A DNA stretch of 64,000 bases, taken from NCBI RefSeq assembly GCF_001434695.1, contig NZ_AZDI01000002.1, forward strand, positions 124,001 through 188,000. The letters are read 5' to 3'. Below, piece after piece: positions 34,163-42,045 of the stretch; the first letter of the stretch is position 1; the number at the start of each line of letters is the position of its first letter. Origin of the DNA: Dellaglioa algida DSM 15638 (GTDB taxonomy: Bacteria; Bacillota; Bacilli; Lactobacillales; Lactobacillaceae). Made by a program: the position numbers and the translations under genes. The notes beneath the pieces are model-generated. The model ran no database searches. It was not told the origin of the DNA and saw only the letters and a list, made by a program, of their open reading frames with translations.

Positions 34163-34164
34163 AT

Positions 34165-34449
34165 TTATTTGTTTGGTTTTGTGTGTTTTTTTAGATAGTG
34201 AAGTAACTCAGACTCATTACGAAATTCGTGTGGGCCAACATGGTTGTGAAGTCGAATCGTAATCTTATTAATCTTAATTCGACCAGTCCAAGTATACGCG
34301 TACTCAACAATAAATCTATTATTGAGAGCATCTTCTTCTAAACCGAAATTAAGGACATAAATGCGATCTGGAACCATGAGCGGGTTAACGTGTTCTTTAT
34401 CGTAAAAAATATTATTTGCTCTTAAAAATTTTTTTGTTCTGCTTAACAT
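34165..34449 (-). CDS. Hypothetical protein, 94 residues
   Basis: A small basic soluble protein that I do not recognise. It has no membrane segment. The centre (RIYVLNFGLEEDALNNRFIV) looks alpha/beta, and the C-terminus is rich in Lys and His. A strong ribosome site (TGGAGGT) precedes the ATG at a normal distance, which supports it as a real gene. It lies just upstream of the csp promoter on the same strand, so it may read through into csp. Confidence 0.6.
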   Translation of the reverse strand: MLSRTKKFLRANNIFYDKEHVNPLMVPDRIYVLNFGLEEDALNNRFIVEYAYTWTGRIKINKITIRLHNHVGPHEFRNESELLHYLKKHTKPNK

Positions 34450-34627
34450 AGTGTATAAACCTCCAAACTATTATTATAGTGTATTCAAAATGAAGGAGAC
34501 AGAATTGAATTGGGGATTTAAGTTGCTGTCACTTTATTAATTTAAGTACCATCATTAAAATATCCCATTTATTATATCATAAATGGGATGGGATATGAGA
34601 AAATAACGTTAATTAATAAAAATATAA

Positions 34628-34945
34628 TTGACAATACATGAAAGTGTGTTAAAGTTATGGCAGCTCAATATTAATATTCTTAGCATAAATTATTCAGTTT
34701 GATGATTTCTATTCATTTATTCATGCTGGCGCAACCAAGGAGTTGCAAGGATGTAAAGTAGGTAGGGTTACATCGTTTAGAAGTAGAATTAGTAACTTAT
34801 TTTAAAATTAATTAGATAAATTAAATATAAATATTCAGTGAGAAGGCTACCAGCAATTTTGTTGGTAGCCTTCGTCAATTATTGAGATAAATTGTTATAA
34901 AAAAAGAGACTTTCTGAAATTATTTCTCAGAAAGCCTCTTTTTTT
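34628..34945 (+). ncRNA. Candidate small structured RNA in a gene-free stretch
   Basis: The 34450-34943 gap has no convincing coding frame. It carries a promoter TTGACA (34628-34633), 16-base spacer and extended -10 TGTTAAAGT (TAAAGT at 34650-34655). Three hairpins follow on the plus strand: GCAAC/GTTGC (34731-34746), GATGTAA/TTACATC (34750-34774) and an 11-bp stem GAAGGCTACCA/TGGTAGCCTTC (34842-34873). The transcript could end at the two-way terminator at 34900-34945. The arrangement suggests a small regulatory RNA, or decayed sequence with fortuitous hairpins. Confidence 0.35.
34900..34945. terminator. Terminator of the MFS exporter gene, bidirectional
   Basis: AAAAAGAGACTTTCTG paired with CAGAAAGCCTCTTTTT, with T-runs on both strands. 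Confidence 0.85.
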
Positions 34946-36131
34946 ATTTGATTTCTTTTAATTTAATCAATGGGGAGTAACTAATTAACATTATCAAGCT
35001 TAATACTAAAATATATAGCGGTAAACTTGTAATGGAACCATTGTGCATAAGGCTCATTAAGTAAGTGAGACCACTGACAACCAAATAATAACCCAGACTG
35101 AACCAGCCGCTAGCGCTTCCCATAATCTGCTCATACCCAATTAACGCACGATTTAATGCGTTAGGTAGTGTGATATTTAAACCCAGGAATACAAAGAAAA
35201 TACCGGCTAACATCCAGATAGGTTGATCAATAGTTGCAGCAACTAAAAGTCCTGCGGCTGATATGGTGCTTAGCACTAATCCACTAAAGGCAATAATTTC
35301 AGGGCGATACCGATTAACTAAGTGGTTAACGATAAGTGCTCCTAGGAGACTAGCGCTGGCAATAATGAGACCTAACAGGCCATACTGAAAGGTAGAAAAG
35401 TTAAAATGTCTCTCGAAAATAAAAGGTGCTTCCGCGTAGTAACTAAATAAAATACCATTTATGCCGCCAATAACTAGGCCATAACACCAGACTACAGGAT
35501 TAGATAATAATTGTTTTAAAACAAGCCACTGGGAAACTCTGACTAATGTAGATAGCTGTTGTTGCCGTGTTTCAGGTAATCGAATTCCACTGTATAGTAA
35601 AATGACTACGGCAAGGCTAATTAGTGTTGTAAAGACATTTCGATAACCTAACGTCGTTTGGACTAAACCGCCAATTAAGGGTCCTAACGCGGGAGATAAA
35701 GCCATGGCGGCACCAGTTTTGGCAAATACCTTGGTTCCTGTAACACCTGAAAAGCTTTCACGCATAATCGTTTGCGTGACAACAGAGCCTGCACTGGCGC
35801 CAAAAGCTTGAATTAATCGGAAGAATAGTAGCCATTTGAAAGAAGGACTCCAGTAAAGGCCAATATTTCCGATTAAATAAATGATAATACCGCCTAACAT
35901 TGATGGTCGGCGACCACAATAGTCAGCAAGTTGTCCCCAAAATAAAACACCAATGGCAAATGCGATAAAGTAGATACTCATCGTTAATTGAATTTGGTTG
36001 GCGCTAACACTTAAAGCCTGACTTAAGGCCGGTAAAATTGGGGTAAAGATTGATTCACTAATTTGTGGGAAACCCACTAAAGTTATAATTAATGCTAGGG
36101 ATGGGACTTTTTTTCGGACGTTTTTCATCAC
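34944..36131 (-). CDS. MFS multidrug exporter (Bcr/CflA-like)
   Basis: A 395-residue protein with 12 membrane segments. Landmarks of drug:proton antiporters are FWGQLADYCGRRPSMLGG (motif A), the R-x-x-Q-x-x-G-A-S-A-G pattern in FRLIQAFGASAGSV (segment 4 motif B) and ALSPALGPLIGGLV (motif C, antiporter signature, segment 5). It should expel toxic compounds using the proton gradient. AGGAGAAATT precedes the ATG. A 21-codon reading frame with its own strong ribosome site lies just upstream and may control its translation. The drug range is unknown. Confidence 0.88.
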   Translation of the reverse strand: MMKNVRKKVPSLALIITLVGFPQISESIFTPILPALSQALSVSANQIQLTMSIYFIAFAIGVLFWGQLADYCGRRPSMLGGIIIYLIGNIGLYWSPSFKWLLFFRLIQAFGASAGSVVTQTIMRESFSGVTGTKVFAKTGAAMALSPALGPLIGGLVQTTLGYRNVFTTLISLAVVILLYSGIRLPETRQQQLSTLVRVSQWLVLKQLLSNPVVWCYGLVIGGINGILFSYYAEAPFIFERHFNFSTFQYGLLGLIIASASLLGALIVNHLVNRYRPEIIAFSGLVLSTISAAGLLVAATIDQPIWMLAGIFFVFLGLNITLPNALNRALIGYEQIMGSASGWFSLGYYLVVSGLTYLMSLMHNGSITSLPLYILVLSLIMLISYSPLIKLKEIK

Positions 36132-36146
36132 AATTTCTCCTAAAAT

Positions 36147-36212
36147 TTAATTTGCGAAAAAACGTCCTCGTCCATCTACAGCGACACAAACCATTATATT
36201 TTCATATTCCAT
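36147..36212 (-). CDS. Candidate 21-residue leader peptide of the MFS exporter
   Basis: A short frame from ATG 36212 to TAA 36147 that reads MEYENIMVCVAVDGRG and then RFFAN. It has an excellent ribosome site (GAGGTG, 7 bases before the ATG) and stops about 15 bases before the exporter ATG. Its position in the 5' region of a drug-exporter message recalls the leader peptides of inducible resistance genes (erm, cat), in which ribosome stalling exposes the downstream start. It could also be the remnant of a longer gene. Confidence 0.5.
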   Translation of the reverse strand: MEYENIMVCVAVDGRGRFFAN

Positions 36213-36235
36213 GGGTTGTCACCTCATTTCTGTGT

Positions 36236-36271
36236 ATTGTACATTAACATGTGTATTCTAAATTTGTCAAA
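36236..36271 (-). promoter_or_regulatory. Candidate promoter of the MFS exporter transcript
   Basis: On the minus strand TTGACA near 36266-36271 is followed by an extended -10 TGTTAATGT near 36242-36250. AATACACA occurs twice around the -10 (about 25 bases apart), and ACAT-GTTA-ATGT is a small palindrome, either of which may be an operator. Confidence 0.45.
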
Positions 36272-36400
36272 AAAAGATAGTCTGCTAGAAATACTGTACG
36301 AGTTAAAAAATATAATAATATTGTGTCCATATATGTGTTGTACAACTTTGTTTTTTGTTGTTTAATAGAGACTGATAAAAAATTTAGGGGGAGATTAAGA

Positions 36401-37078
36401 ATGAAAAAGGTATTGGTAGTTTTGGGAACAACGATTGTTTTGTTATCATTAGCCGCATGTGGGAAGAGTGAGAGTACAGCTAAGGATTCATCGTCTTCTG
36501 AGGCAAAGTCATCTAGTATGTTAAAGGAGAAAGAAAATTCAAGTAAAAAGGAATCAACGAAGAGAGAGTCAAGTAAAAAAGAGTCAATGAAGAAAGTGTC
36601 AGGGGAAAAGGCCAAAGCTATTTCTGAAAGTAAGGCTGAATCAATAACGGCTGCTAAAGCATCTAGTATTACGGCGGAAAGCTCGGACAAAGCGGCTAAC
36701 GAAATGACAGCTGTAAGGAACGAATTAGCTAAGGGATTTGTCTTATCGCCTAAACTATTTAACGGCATAGATGTTGATAAAGCAATGGAAAAATCAGGCG
36801 CACCACAGAATATTGTTAGTGACTATACTAAGGTAGGATACGTTAAAAATGATTCAACGATACGTATGGAACAAATGAGGAGTGCATTTGACGTTAAATA
36901 CACGATAACAAAAACGTATGTAGTAATCGATGGAAGTACTATTCCATATACAACACAAGGCACAGGGGTTACTTTCGGATCATGGACGGAACCTCATGGT
37001 AAGGATGTAATTACTATGAATTTAAGAACAGAATCTGGTGCTAAAAGCATAGTGGATTCAGTAATGACACAGAATTAA
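36401..37078 (+). CDS. Lipoprotein with Ser/Lys-rich stalk, function unknown
   Basis: A 225-residue secreted lipoprotein. The signal peptide MKKVLVVLGTTIVLLSLAACG ends in a clear lipobox (LAAC), so it is lipid-anchored to the outer face of the membrane. Residues about 25-115 are a low-complexity Ser/Lys/Glu/Ala stalk (KKESTKRESSKKESMKK). The C-terminal 100 residues (FNGIDVDKAMEKSGAP to the end) form an unrecognised domain that includes TYVVIDGSTIPYTTQG. The start at 36401 is supported by AGGGGGAG; in-frame starts upstream would add a non-signal extension. It diverges from the drug exporter and ends in its own terminator. Confidence 0.75.
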   Translation: MKKVLVVLGTTIVLLSLAACGKSESTAKDSSSSEAKSSSMLKEKENSSKKESTKRESSKKESMKKVSGEKAKAISESKAESITAAKASSITAESSDKAANEMTAVRNELAKGFVLSPKLFNGIDVDKAMEKSGAPQNIVSDYTKVGYVKNDSTIRMEQMRSAFDVKYTITKTYVVIDGSTIPYTTQGTGVTFGSWTEPHGKDVITMNLRTESGAKSIVDSVMTQN

Positions 37079-37119
37079 TCGTGGCCGTCGAGTCTACTAA
37101 AATGGAATAAATATAGTTT

Positions 37120-37149
37120 AAAGCATTCGCGATAGCGGATGCTTTTTTT
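37120..37149 (+). terminator. Terminator after the lipoprotein gene
   Basis: AAAGCATTCGC-GATA-GCGGATGC followed by seven T. Confidence 0.9.
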
Positions 37150-37188
37150 GTATTTCGTGATATGACATGGGCACCTTAATTATAAACA

Positions 37189-37222
37189 AAAATGCACCTG
37201 CTCATTTGAGCAGGTGCATTTT
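37189..37222 (-). terminator. Terminator of the tRNA-Gln transcript (bidirectional)
   Basis: A 14-bp perfect stem AAAATGCACCTGCT with its complement, about 60 bases 3' of tRNA-Gln on the minus strand. Confidence 0.85.
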
Positions 37223-37284
37223 CACGCGATATTTCCACATGATCTATTTTGCCGAATTTAGACGCAACGTTGTAAAACACTTAA

Positions 37285-37357
37285 TTGGGTAAGTAGGGAT
37301 CGAACCTACAGATTGCGGATTCAGAGTCCGGCGCCTTACCAGTTTGGCTATTACCCA
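37285..37357 (-). tRNA. tRNA-Gln (anticodon CTG)
   Basis: The minus strand folds into a cloverleaf: acceptor TGGGTAA/TTACCCA, D-arm with AACTGGTAAGG, anticodon loop CTCTGAA giving CTG (reads CAG), and T-arm GTAGGTTCGATCCCTAC. The CCA end is not encoded. The first anticodon-stem pair is a mismatch (C27-C43). It is a minor glutamine isoacceptor with C at position 34. Confidence 0.88.
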
Positions 37358-37375
37358 TTAATAATTAACTTCCTA

Positions 37376-37404
37376 ATTTTAGCGATATAACGACTTTTTG
37401 TCAA
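37376..37404 (-). promoter_or_regulatory. Promoter of tRNA-Gln
   Basis: On the minus strand TTGACA (37399-37404), 17-base spacer, TAAAAT (37376-37381), about 20 bases before the tRNA 5' end. Confidence 0.75.
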
Positions 37405-37629
37405 ATTAAAAATGATAATATTTTGATTAATAAATAAGAAATAGTAAAGATGGTTAATTATTGATAAAGATAATCGAATAAACCTTCGATGACTGAGAAA
37501 AAAAGCTATAATAAAAATATGCAAAGTGAAAAATATGATAAATATTTTTACGTCGTTTATTAAATTATCAATCGTGACAGTTAGTTTGGTCATGATTATC
37601 ATTCTATGAATAAGCCTGAGGCGAATATA

Positions 37630-37836
37630 TTGGAAATAAAATTAAGACGTGAATTAAAAAAATTATACACTAGATTATTGATTGCGAGTGTTACAACATT
37701 ACTGATAGGGACGACGAAGGTTATCTTACAATACGAGTGGTTGTCATTTGTTATGTGGGGTGCCGCGATATATTGTCTGGGTCTGTATGTATATTGCTGT
37801 TTTATTCAATTTTTAATTTGGCAGAAAAAGCATTGA
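37630..37836 (+). CDS. Small two-span membrane protein, hypothetical
   Basis: A 68-residue candidate: a basic N-terminus (LEIKLRRELKKLYTR) and two hydrophobic segments (about 16-36 and 40-62). I do not recognise a family. TTG at 37630 has TGAGG 8 bases upstream; an ATG at 37606 (76 residues) has no ribosome site. The -35 of the following tRNA-Glu promoter overlaps its stop. It lies between two divergent tRNA genes. It could be a real small protein or a chance frame in AT-rich DNA. Confidence 0.4.
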   Translation: MEIKLRRELKKLYTRLLIASVTTLLIGTTKVILQYEWLSFVMWGAAIYCLGLYVYCCFIQFLIWQKKH

Positions 37837-37860
37837 CATCAATTCTGTATGGGTTATACT
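37833..37860 (+). promoter_or_regulatory. Promoter of tRNA-Glu
   Basis: TTGACA (37833-37838), 16-base spacer, TATACT (37855-37860), 14 bases before the tRNA. Confidence 0.8.
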
Positions 37861-37874
37861 TAAAAGAGTATTTT

Positions 37875-37947
37875 TGCCCAATGGTCAAATTGGTTAAGAC
37901 GTCGCCCTCTCAAGGCGGAATTACGGGTTCGAGCCCCGTTTGGGCGA
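37875..37947 (+). tRNA. tRNA-Glu (anticodon CTC)
   Basis: Cloverleaf with acceptor TGCCCAA/TTGGGCG (first pair U-G), D-arm GGTCAAATTGGTTAAGAC, anticodon stem TCGCC/GGCGG with loop CTCTCAA giving CTC (reads GAG), and T-arm ACGGGTTCGAGCCCCGT. CCA is not encoded. A C34 glutamate isoacceptor beside the usual TTC gene, which must lie elsewhere. Confidence 0.88.
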
Positions 37948-37978
37948 TCAGAGTGCTTATAGATAAATTTTAATTATC

Positions 37979-38018
37979 AAAAAAGGAGTTAACACATCGT
38001 CGTGTTAACTCTTTTTTT
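37979..38018. terminator. Bidirectional terminator between tRNA-Glu and the next gene
   Basis: GAGTTAACAC-ATCGTC-GTGTTAACTC with A and T runs on both sides. Confidence 0.9.
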
Positions 38019-38020
38019 GT

Positions 38021-38359
38021 TTAAATATCCTGTTCAAATGACAGTTCAATTAAATATTTATCGTGATGCGTCAAGTAGGTGGTCGTTACCCAAACATCCA
38101 TATAGTCGGGAACTGAATTTTCTAATTTATTATTAAAATAATCTAGTAGATCACCGTGTTTTGCGACGAATTCATCGGCAAGACGATTAACGGTTAGCTG
38201 ATCTGGCAAAAAATAAATATCAGCATCGGCAACTTTAGTGCTACCAGGCAAGACGATAGTAAGTGAATTTGTATAAGTTAACCGAGAAAAGAAAACCTGA
38301 TCGGGGTGTCGTCTAATAAAAGATAAGACGAAGAATATGGAATCTGAATTACTAGCCAT
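38021..38359 (-). CDS. Hypothetical protein, 112 residues
   Basis: A soluble small protein of unknown family. It has no signal peptide or membrane segment. The second half contains DEFVAKHGDLLDYFNNKLEN, probably helical, followed by a beta stretch DVWVTTTYLTHHDKYLIEL. A strong ribosome site (AGGAGG) precedes the ATG and a terminator follows, so expression is likely. It may be a lineage-specific lactobacillar protein; no function can be offered. Confidence 0.65.
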   Translation of the reverse strand: MASNSDSIFFVLSFIRRHPDQVFFSRLTYTNSLTIVLPGSTKVADADIYFLPDQLTVNRLADEFVAKHGDLLDYFNNKLENSVPDYMDVWVTTTYLTHHDKYLIELSFEQDI

Positions 38360-38564
38360 AAGTGTGTGCCTCCTAGAATGATTTACTTTATTATATAAGG
38401 CTAAATGAAATTGTTTAGCCTTATTCTAGCATAGTCATAAATTAAATGGGTATTTACGGATTAAAAGTTGTTTCAATTTATGGGTTTTTCTTTAGGTAAA
38501 ATCTTTATGGTAGCGTATACTTAATAATACAAACATTAAATTATTTTATTGGGGGGTGCCGGCG

Positions 38565-39218
38565 ATGAAGACGGTTCATTTTTATTTAGTAAGGCATGGT
38601 CAAACACGTTTAAATAGATTAAAGAGGTTACAAGGAGTGACTAATTCTCGTCTGACACACAAAGGACGAGAAGCGGCTAGAAACCTAGGCACGCAATTAA
38701 AAGATATGGACTTTGAAGCAGTTTATACTAGTGATTTAAAACGAACACAGGATACCGCGAACTTTATTCTTGAAAAAAATAGATATGCGTTCGATATACA
38801 ACCATTAAAAGGCCTTAGGGAAGTTGATTTTGGTCGATTAGAGGAAATGAAAAATAAAAAATTAATTCCGTTACTTGTGAAAAAGTTTGGATTTTTTAAG
38901 GTGATTAAAGCCGTATTAGGACATAATCGATTTAGGGACTTAGTCGATATGTTTGCGGAACTTGAGGGGACAAGTCAAGCTGAAACATACGACAGCATGA
39001 CTAGTCGAATTATTGAGACGCTGACTGATATTGGTAGTCAATACCAAACGCGCGGTGGAAATATTTTAATTGTGTCGCATGGGCTTGTTTTATCAAGTTT
39101 TATTGATAGCTTAGAAAAAAATCAATTACCGATAATGCTCTTAAAAAATGCCAGTGTTAGTAATGTTGATTTTGAAAAAGGAAAGTTTAAAGTTGTTAAG
39201 ATTAACCAAAAGGGGTGA
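38565..39218 (+). CDS. Histidine phosphatase family protein (phosphoglycerate mutase-like)
   Basis: A 217-residue enzyme of the branch-1 histidine phosphatases. The catalytic His11 lies in YLVRHGQTRLN, the second conserved region is YTSDLKRTQDTA, the acid/base Glu is in LREVDFGRLEE, and the second histidine is in ILIVSHGLVL. It probably removes phosphate from small metabolites. The start is ATG 38565, behind GGGGGG at 38551-38556; a GTG at 38556 overlaps that site. The stop is directly followed by the TTG of the beta-lactamase-fold gene, so the two are coupled. Confidence 0.85.
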   Translation: MKTVHFYLVRHGQTRLNRLKRLQGVTNSRLTHKGREAARNLGTQLKDMDFEAVYTSDLKRTQDTANFILEKNRYAFDIQPLKGLREVDFGRLEEMKNKKLIPLLVKKFGFFKVIKAVLGHNRFRDLVDMFAELEGTSQAETYDSMTSRIIETLTDIGSQYQTRGGNILIVSHGLVLSSFIDSLEKNQLPIMLLKNASVSNVDFEKGKFKVVKINQKG

Positions 39219-40259
39219 TTGTCGTTGTTATATTCTGAAACGACAAATAAAATTCAACAGTTAGTCCGTGAAGGAATCGTTCCAGGAGCCTCATTTGGAA
39301 TTGTGCATCATAATAAAATAATAGCGCAAAGTTTTCTCGGTTACTCACAATTAATTCCCGAAGTAGAAGTGCTAATTGACGATGCACTCTATGACGTGGC
39401 TTCTTTAACGAAAGTTGTTGGAACGACCACGCTTATCTTGAAGTTACAAGAAGAAGGAAAATTGAATATTGATAATCCCATAAAAAAATATCTAGCTGAT
39501 TATCAAGATGAACGAGTGACCCTGCGACATTTACTGACGCATACGGCTAATTTTCAAGGGTATATAAAGGATCGAAATCAGTTATCTGCGCCCGCGTTAA
39601 AACAAGCGTTATTTGGATTAACTAATGGTAATAGTCTCGGCGAAACGGTTGTTTATAGTGATATTGGACTCATCTTTTTAGGGTTTATTATTGAAGAAAT
39701 TTTAGATATTCCAGTCCAAAAGGCGCTGAAACAAGAAATTATAGTGCCCCTTGGCTTAGCTGATAGCACGTTTAATCCTGATGTTGACAGAAGTGTCCCA
39801 ACAGAGATTATTCCCGAATTGGGTCTTTTGAGAGGAATTGTCCACGATCCTAAGGCGCGCATTTTAAAAGAACATTGTGGATCTGCCGGACTTTTTTCAA
39901 CCGTATCTGATTTACTTAAATTTATGAGGTGGTTTATGAGTGACGACCCTACACGGCCCGTTTTAAAACCAAGAACGACCCAAATGTTATTTAGCGATCA
40001 AACGCCAACTGGACGCCTAGGTCGGTCGCTTGGCTGGGACCTTCGTGGAAGTAGCGAGAACTTATCTGTCTACCATACTGGTTTTACAGGGACGTTCATG
40101 CTAATGAATCAGACTACAAAAGATGGATTAGTTGTTCTGACCAATAGGGTACATCCAACGAGCGATAATACGCTCTACCTCGAAAAACGTGATGAGATTG
40201 TAACCAGCTTTTTAACGGAACACAATGAGATTGTAACCGATTCACATTCAAAAATGTAA
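39219..40259 (+). CDS. Serine hydrolase, class C beta-lactamase/DD-peptidase family
   Basis: A 346-residue protein of the serine beta-lactamase fold. Motif 1 is Ser62-x-x-Lys65 in VASLTKVVG, motif 2 is YSD in TVVYSDIGL (the usual YxN with Asp), and motif 3 is HTG in VYHTGFTGT. No signal peptide is visible, so it is probably cytoplasmic and an esterase or peptidase, not a resistance enzyme. TTG 39219 follows the upstream stop; another TTG at 39225 is possible. It is coupled to the phosphatase gene and lies upstream of manA. Confidence 0.85.
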   Translation: MSLLYSETTNKIQQLVREGIVPGASFGIVHHNKIIAQSFLGYSQLIPEVEVLIDDALYDVASLTKVVGTTTLILKLQEEGKLNIDNPIKKYLADYQDERVTLRHLLTHTANFQGYIKDRNQLSAPALKQALFGLTNGNSLGETVVYSDIGLIFLGFIIEEILDIPVQKALKQEIIVPLGLADSTFNPDVDRSVPTEIIPELGLLRGIVHDPKARILKEHCGSAGLFSTVSDLLKFMRWFMSDDPTRPVLKPRTTQMLFSDQTPTGRLGRSLGWDLRGSSENLSVYHTGFTGTFMLMNQTTKDGLVVLTNRVHPTSDNTLYLEKRDEIVTSFLTEHNEIVTDSHSKM

Positions 40260-40313
40260 CCGCTTGTGATAAAATAAAAAGATAATAACTTAAGATGAAG
40301 GAGAACATAACTA

Positions 40314-41279
40314 ATGACAGAACCTCTATTTTTAAAACCCGTACTGCAAGAAAAAATCTGGGGTGGTAACCATCTTAAAACAGTATTTGGTTATGATATT
40401 CCGAGCGACCACACCGGTGAACTTTGGGCAATTTCGGCTCATTCACATGGACCAAGTACCATTTTAAATGGGCCATATGCTGGTAAAACATTAAATGAAG
40501 TATGGGATTCAAATCGCGAAGTCTTTGGTAATATTAAGGGGGATGTTTTCCCGCTCTTAACGAAAATTTTGGATGCTAATCAAGATTTGTCGGTTCAAGT
40601 TCATCCTGATGATGCCTACGCGATGGAACATGAGCATGAACTTGGCAAAACGGAGTGTTGGTATGTGATATCTGCTGAACCAGGGGCAGAACTCATTTAT
40701 GGTCATCATGCTAAAACGCGTGAAGAGTTGGCAGAAATGATTCATGATGAAAAATGGGATGCACTATTTACCCATGTACCCGTTAAAGCTGGAGATTTCT
40801 TCTACGTACCAAGTGGCACAATTCATGCTATTGGTTCAGGTGTAATGGTCCTTGAAACACAACAAAGTAGTGATACAACTTATCGCGTTTACGATTTTGA
40901 TCGTGTTGACGCAACTACTGGTAAAAAACGTGATTTGCATATTCAACAGTCAATTGATGTTACGAATGTCCCTAACGTTGTGCCAAAGTTAGATATTAAA
41001 ACTCAATTGATTGGTGATGCAAAAGTGACGAGCTTTGTTAAAACGCCATTTTTCAGTGTTTATGAATGGTTAATTGCAAATGGTTCTGCAACATTTGAGC
41101 GAACAATTGCGCCGTACACGCTTGTCTCTGTTCTAAAAGGAGAAGGCCAAATCGAAGTTGATGGTAGGGCATTTGATTTAAAAATGGGCATGCATTTTAT
41201 TTTACCTAATGAAGTTAAAAAATGGACGATTACAGGCAACATGCAGATTATTGCATCAGAACCTGGAGAAAAAGCTTAA
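40314..41279 (+). CDS. manA: Mannose-6-phosphate isomerase, class I
   Basis: A 321-residue cupin enzyme converting mannose 6-phosphate to fructose 6-phosphate. The zinc ligands are visible in LSVQVHPDDAYA and GKTECWYVI, with a further His in GTIHAIGSG. The N-terminus FLKPVLQEKIWGGNHL is characteristic of the short Firmicutes type. It feeds mannose from the PTS into glycolysis. AAGGAG precedes the ATG. A long terminator follows, so it ends this rightward operon. Confidence 0.95.
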   Translation: MTEPLFLKPVLQEKIWGGNHLKTVFGYDIPSDHTGELWAISAHSHGPSTILNGPYAGKTLNEVWDSNREVFGNIKGDVFPLLTKILDANQDLSVQVHPDDAYAMEHEHELGKTECWYVISAEPGAELIYGHHAKTREELAEMIHDEKWDALFTHVPVKAGDFFYVPSGTIHAIGSGVMVLETQQSSDTTYRVYDFDRVDATTGKKRDLHIQQSIDVTNVPNVVPKLDIKTQLIGDAKVTSFVKTPFFSVYEWLIANGSATFERTIAPYTLVSVLKGEGQIEVDGRAFDLKMGMHFILPNEVKKWTITGNMQIIASEPGEKA

Positions 41280-41280
41280 A

Positions 41281-41332
41281 AAAATAAAGTTTCGAATGAC
41301 AACTATGCATTGTCGTTCGAAACTTTATTTTT
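41281..41332. terminator. Bidirectional terminator between manA and gatD
   Basis: AAAATAAAGTTTCGAATGAC paired with its near-complement, ending in T-runs both ways. Confidence 0.9.
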
Positions 41333-41335
41333 TAT

Positions 41336-42043
41336 TTAAAAGGTTGGTTCGATAACGAGTGCTTCTTGTTGACTGAAATCAACATCTGGATATTTGCGGT
41401 GTAAGGCAATTAATAACAAGCGTTTAGCGAGTTCACCATTTCTAGTTAAAATAGGTCCATGGAAGTATGAACCGAAGACATTTTTATAAACAACGCCTTC
41501 TGATGCATCCCCGCCATTATTACCTTTACCTTTTAGGACCTTGCCAAGTGGACGTTCGTCTTCACCAAGGAAAGTCATCCCATTATGATTTTCAAAACCA
41601 TGATATGTTTCGCCTGTTTCTTCGTTTTGAATAGTAATGTCCCCGATAAAACGATTGTTATCTTGAGTTTCAGTGTAGTGACTCATTGCGCCAATACCAG
41701 GAATTTTTTCACCGTCAGCACCGACATAATATTGTCCAAGTAATTGGTAACCGCCACAAATCGCGAGTAGAGGACCATCATTTTCAATATAATCAGTTAA
41801 ATCGTTTTTCTTTTTTTGAATATCTTTTGAAACAATTTTTTGTTCGAAATCTTGACCGCCGCCAAAGAATGTTAAATCAAAATGATTCTTTTCAAAAGGT
41901 TGATCTAAACTAATAACTTCAGTTTTTAGTTCAACATCCATTTGTTTGGCGTAATATTCTAAGGCTAGTAGATTGCCGACATCGCCGTAAGTATTCAATA
42001 AGTCACCATACAGATGGGCGACGTTTAAATGATATTTTGCCAT
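41336..42043 (-). CDS. gatD: Lipid II isoglutaminyl synthase, glutamine amidotransferase subunit
   Basis: A 235-residue class I (CobB/CobQ-like) amidotransferase. The nucleophile Cys is in LLAICGGYQLLGQYY, and the catalytic His is in YFHGPILTRN. It frees ammonia from glutamine for MurT, which amidates D-glutamate of the lipid II stem peptide. The gene follows murT with a two-base gap; both are transcribed leftward as one operon. Confidence 0.95.
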   Translation of the reverse strand: MAKYHLNVAHLYGDLLNTYGDVGNLLALEYYAKQMDVELKTEVISLDQPFEKNHFDLTFFGGGQDFEQKIVSKDIQKKKNDLTDYIENDGPLLAICGGYQLLGQYYVGADGEKIPGIGAMSHYTETQDNNRFIGDITIQNEETGETYHGFENHNGMTFLGEDERPLGKVLKGKGNNGGDASEGVVYKNVFGSYFHGPILTRNGELAKRLLLIALHRKYPDVDFSQQEALVIEPTF

Positions 42044-42045
42044 GT

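Noticed and set aside
34842-34873. The 11-bp hairpin as an intrinsic terminator
   Set aside because: Neither strand has a T-tract directly after the stem; kept only as part of the candidate small RNA.
36244-36768. A 174-codon leftward frame with Ser/Leu/Asp repeats
   Set aside because: It is the antisense of the low-complexity stalk of the lipoprotein gene, which has a lipobox and a good ribosome site; the opposite frame has neither.
37351-37602. A leftward 83-codon frame rich in Ile/Phe
   Set aside because: It runs through the tRNA-Gln promoter into the tRNA gene, has no ribosome site and its composition is that of translated AT-rich noncoding DNA.
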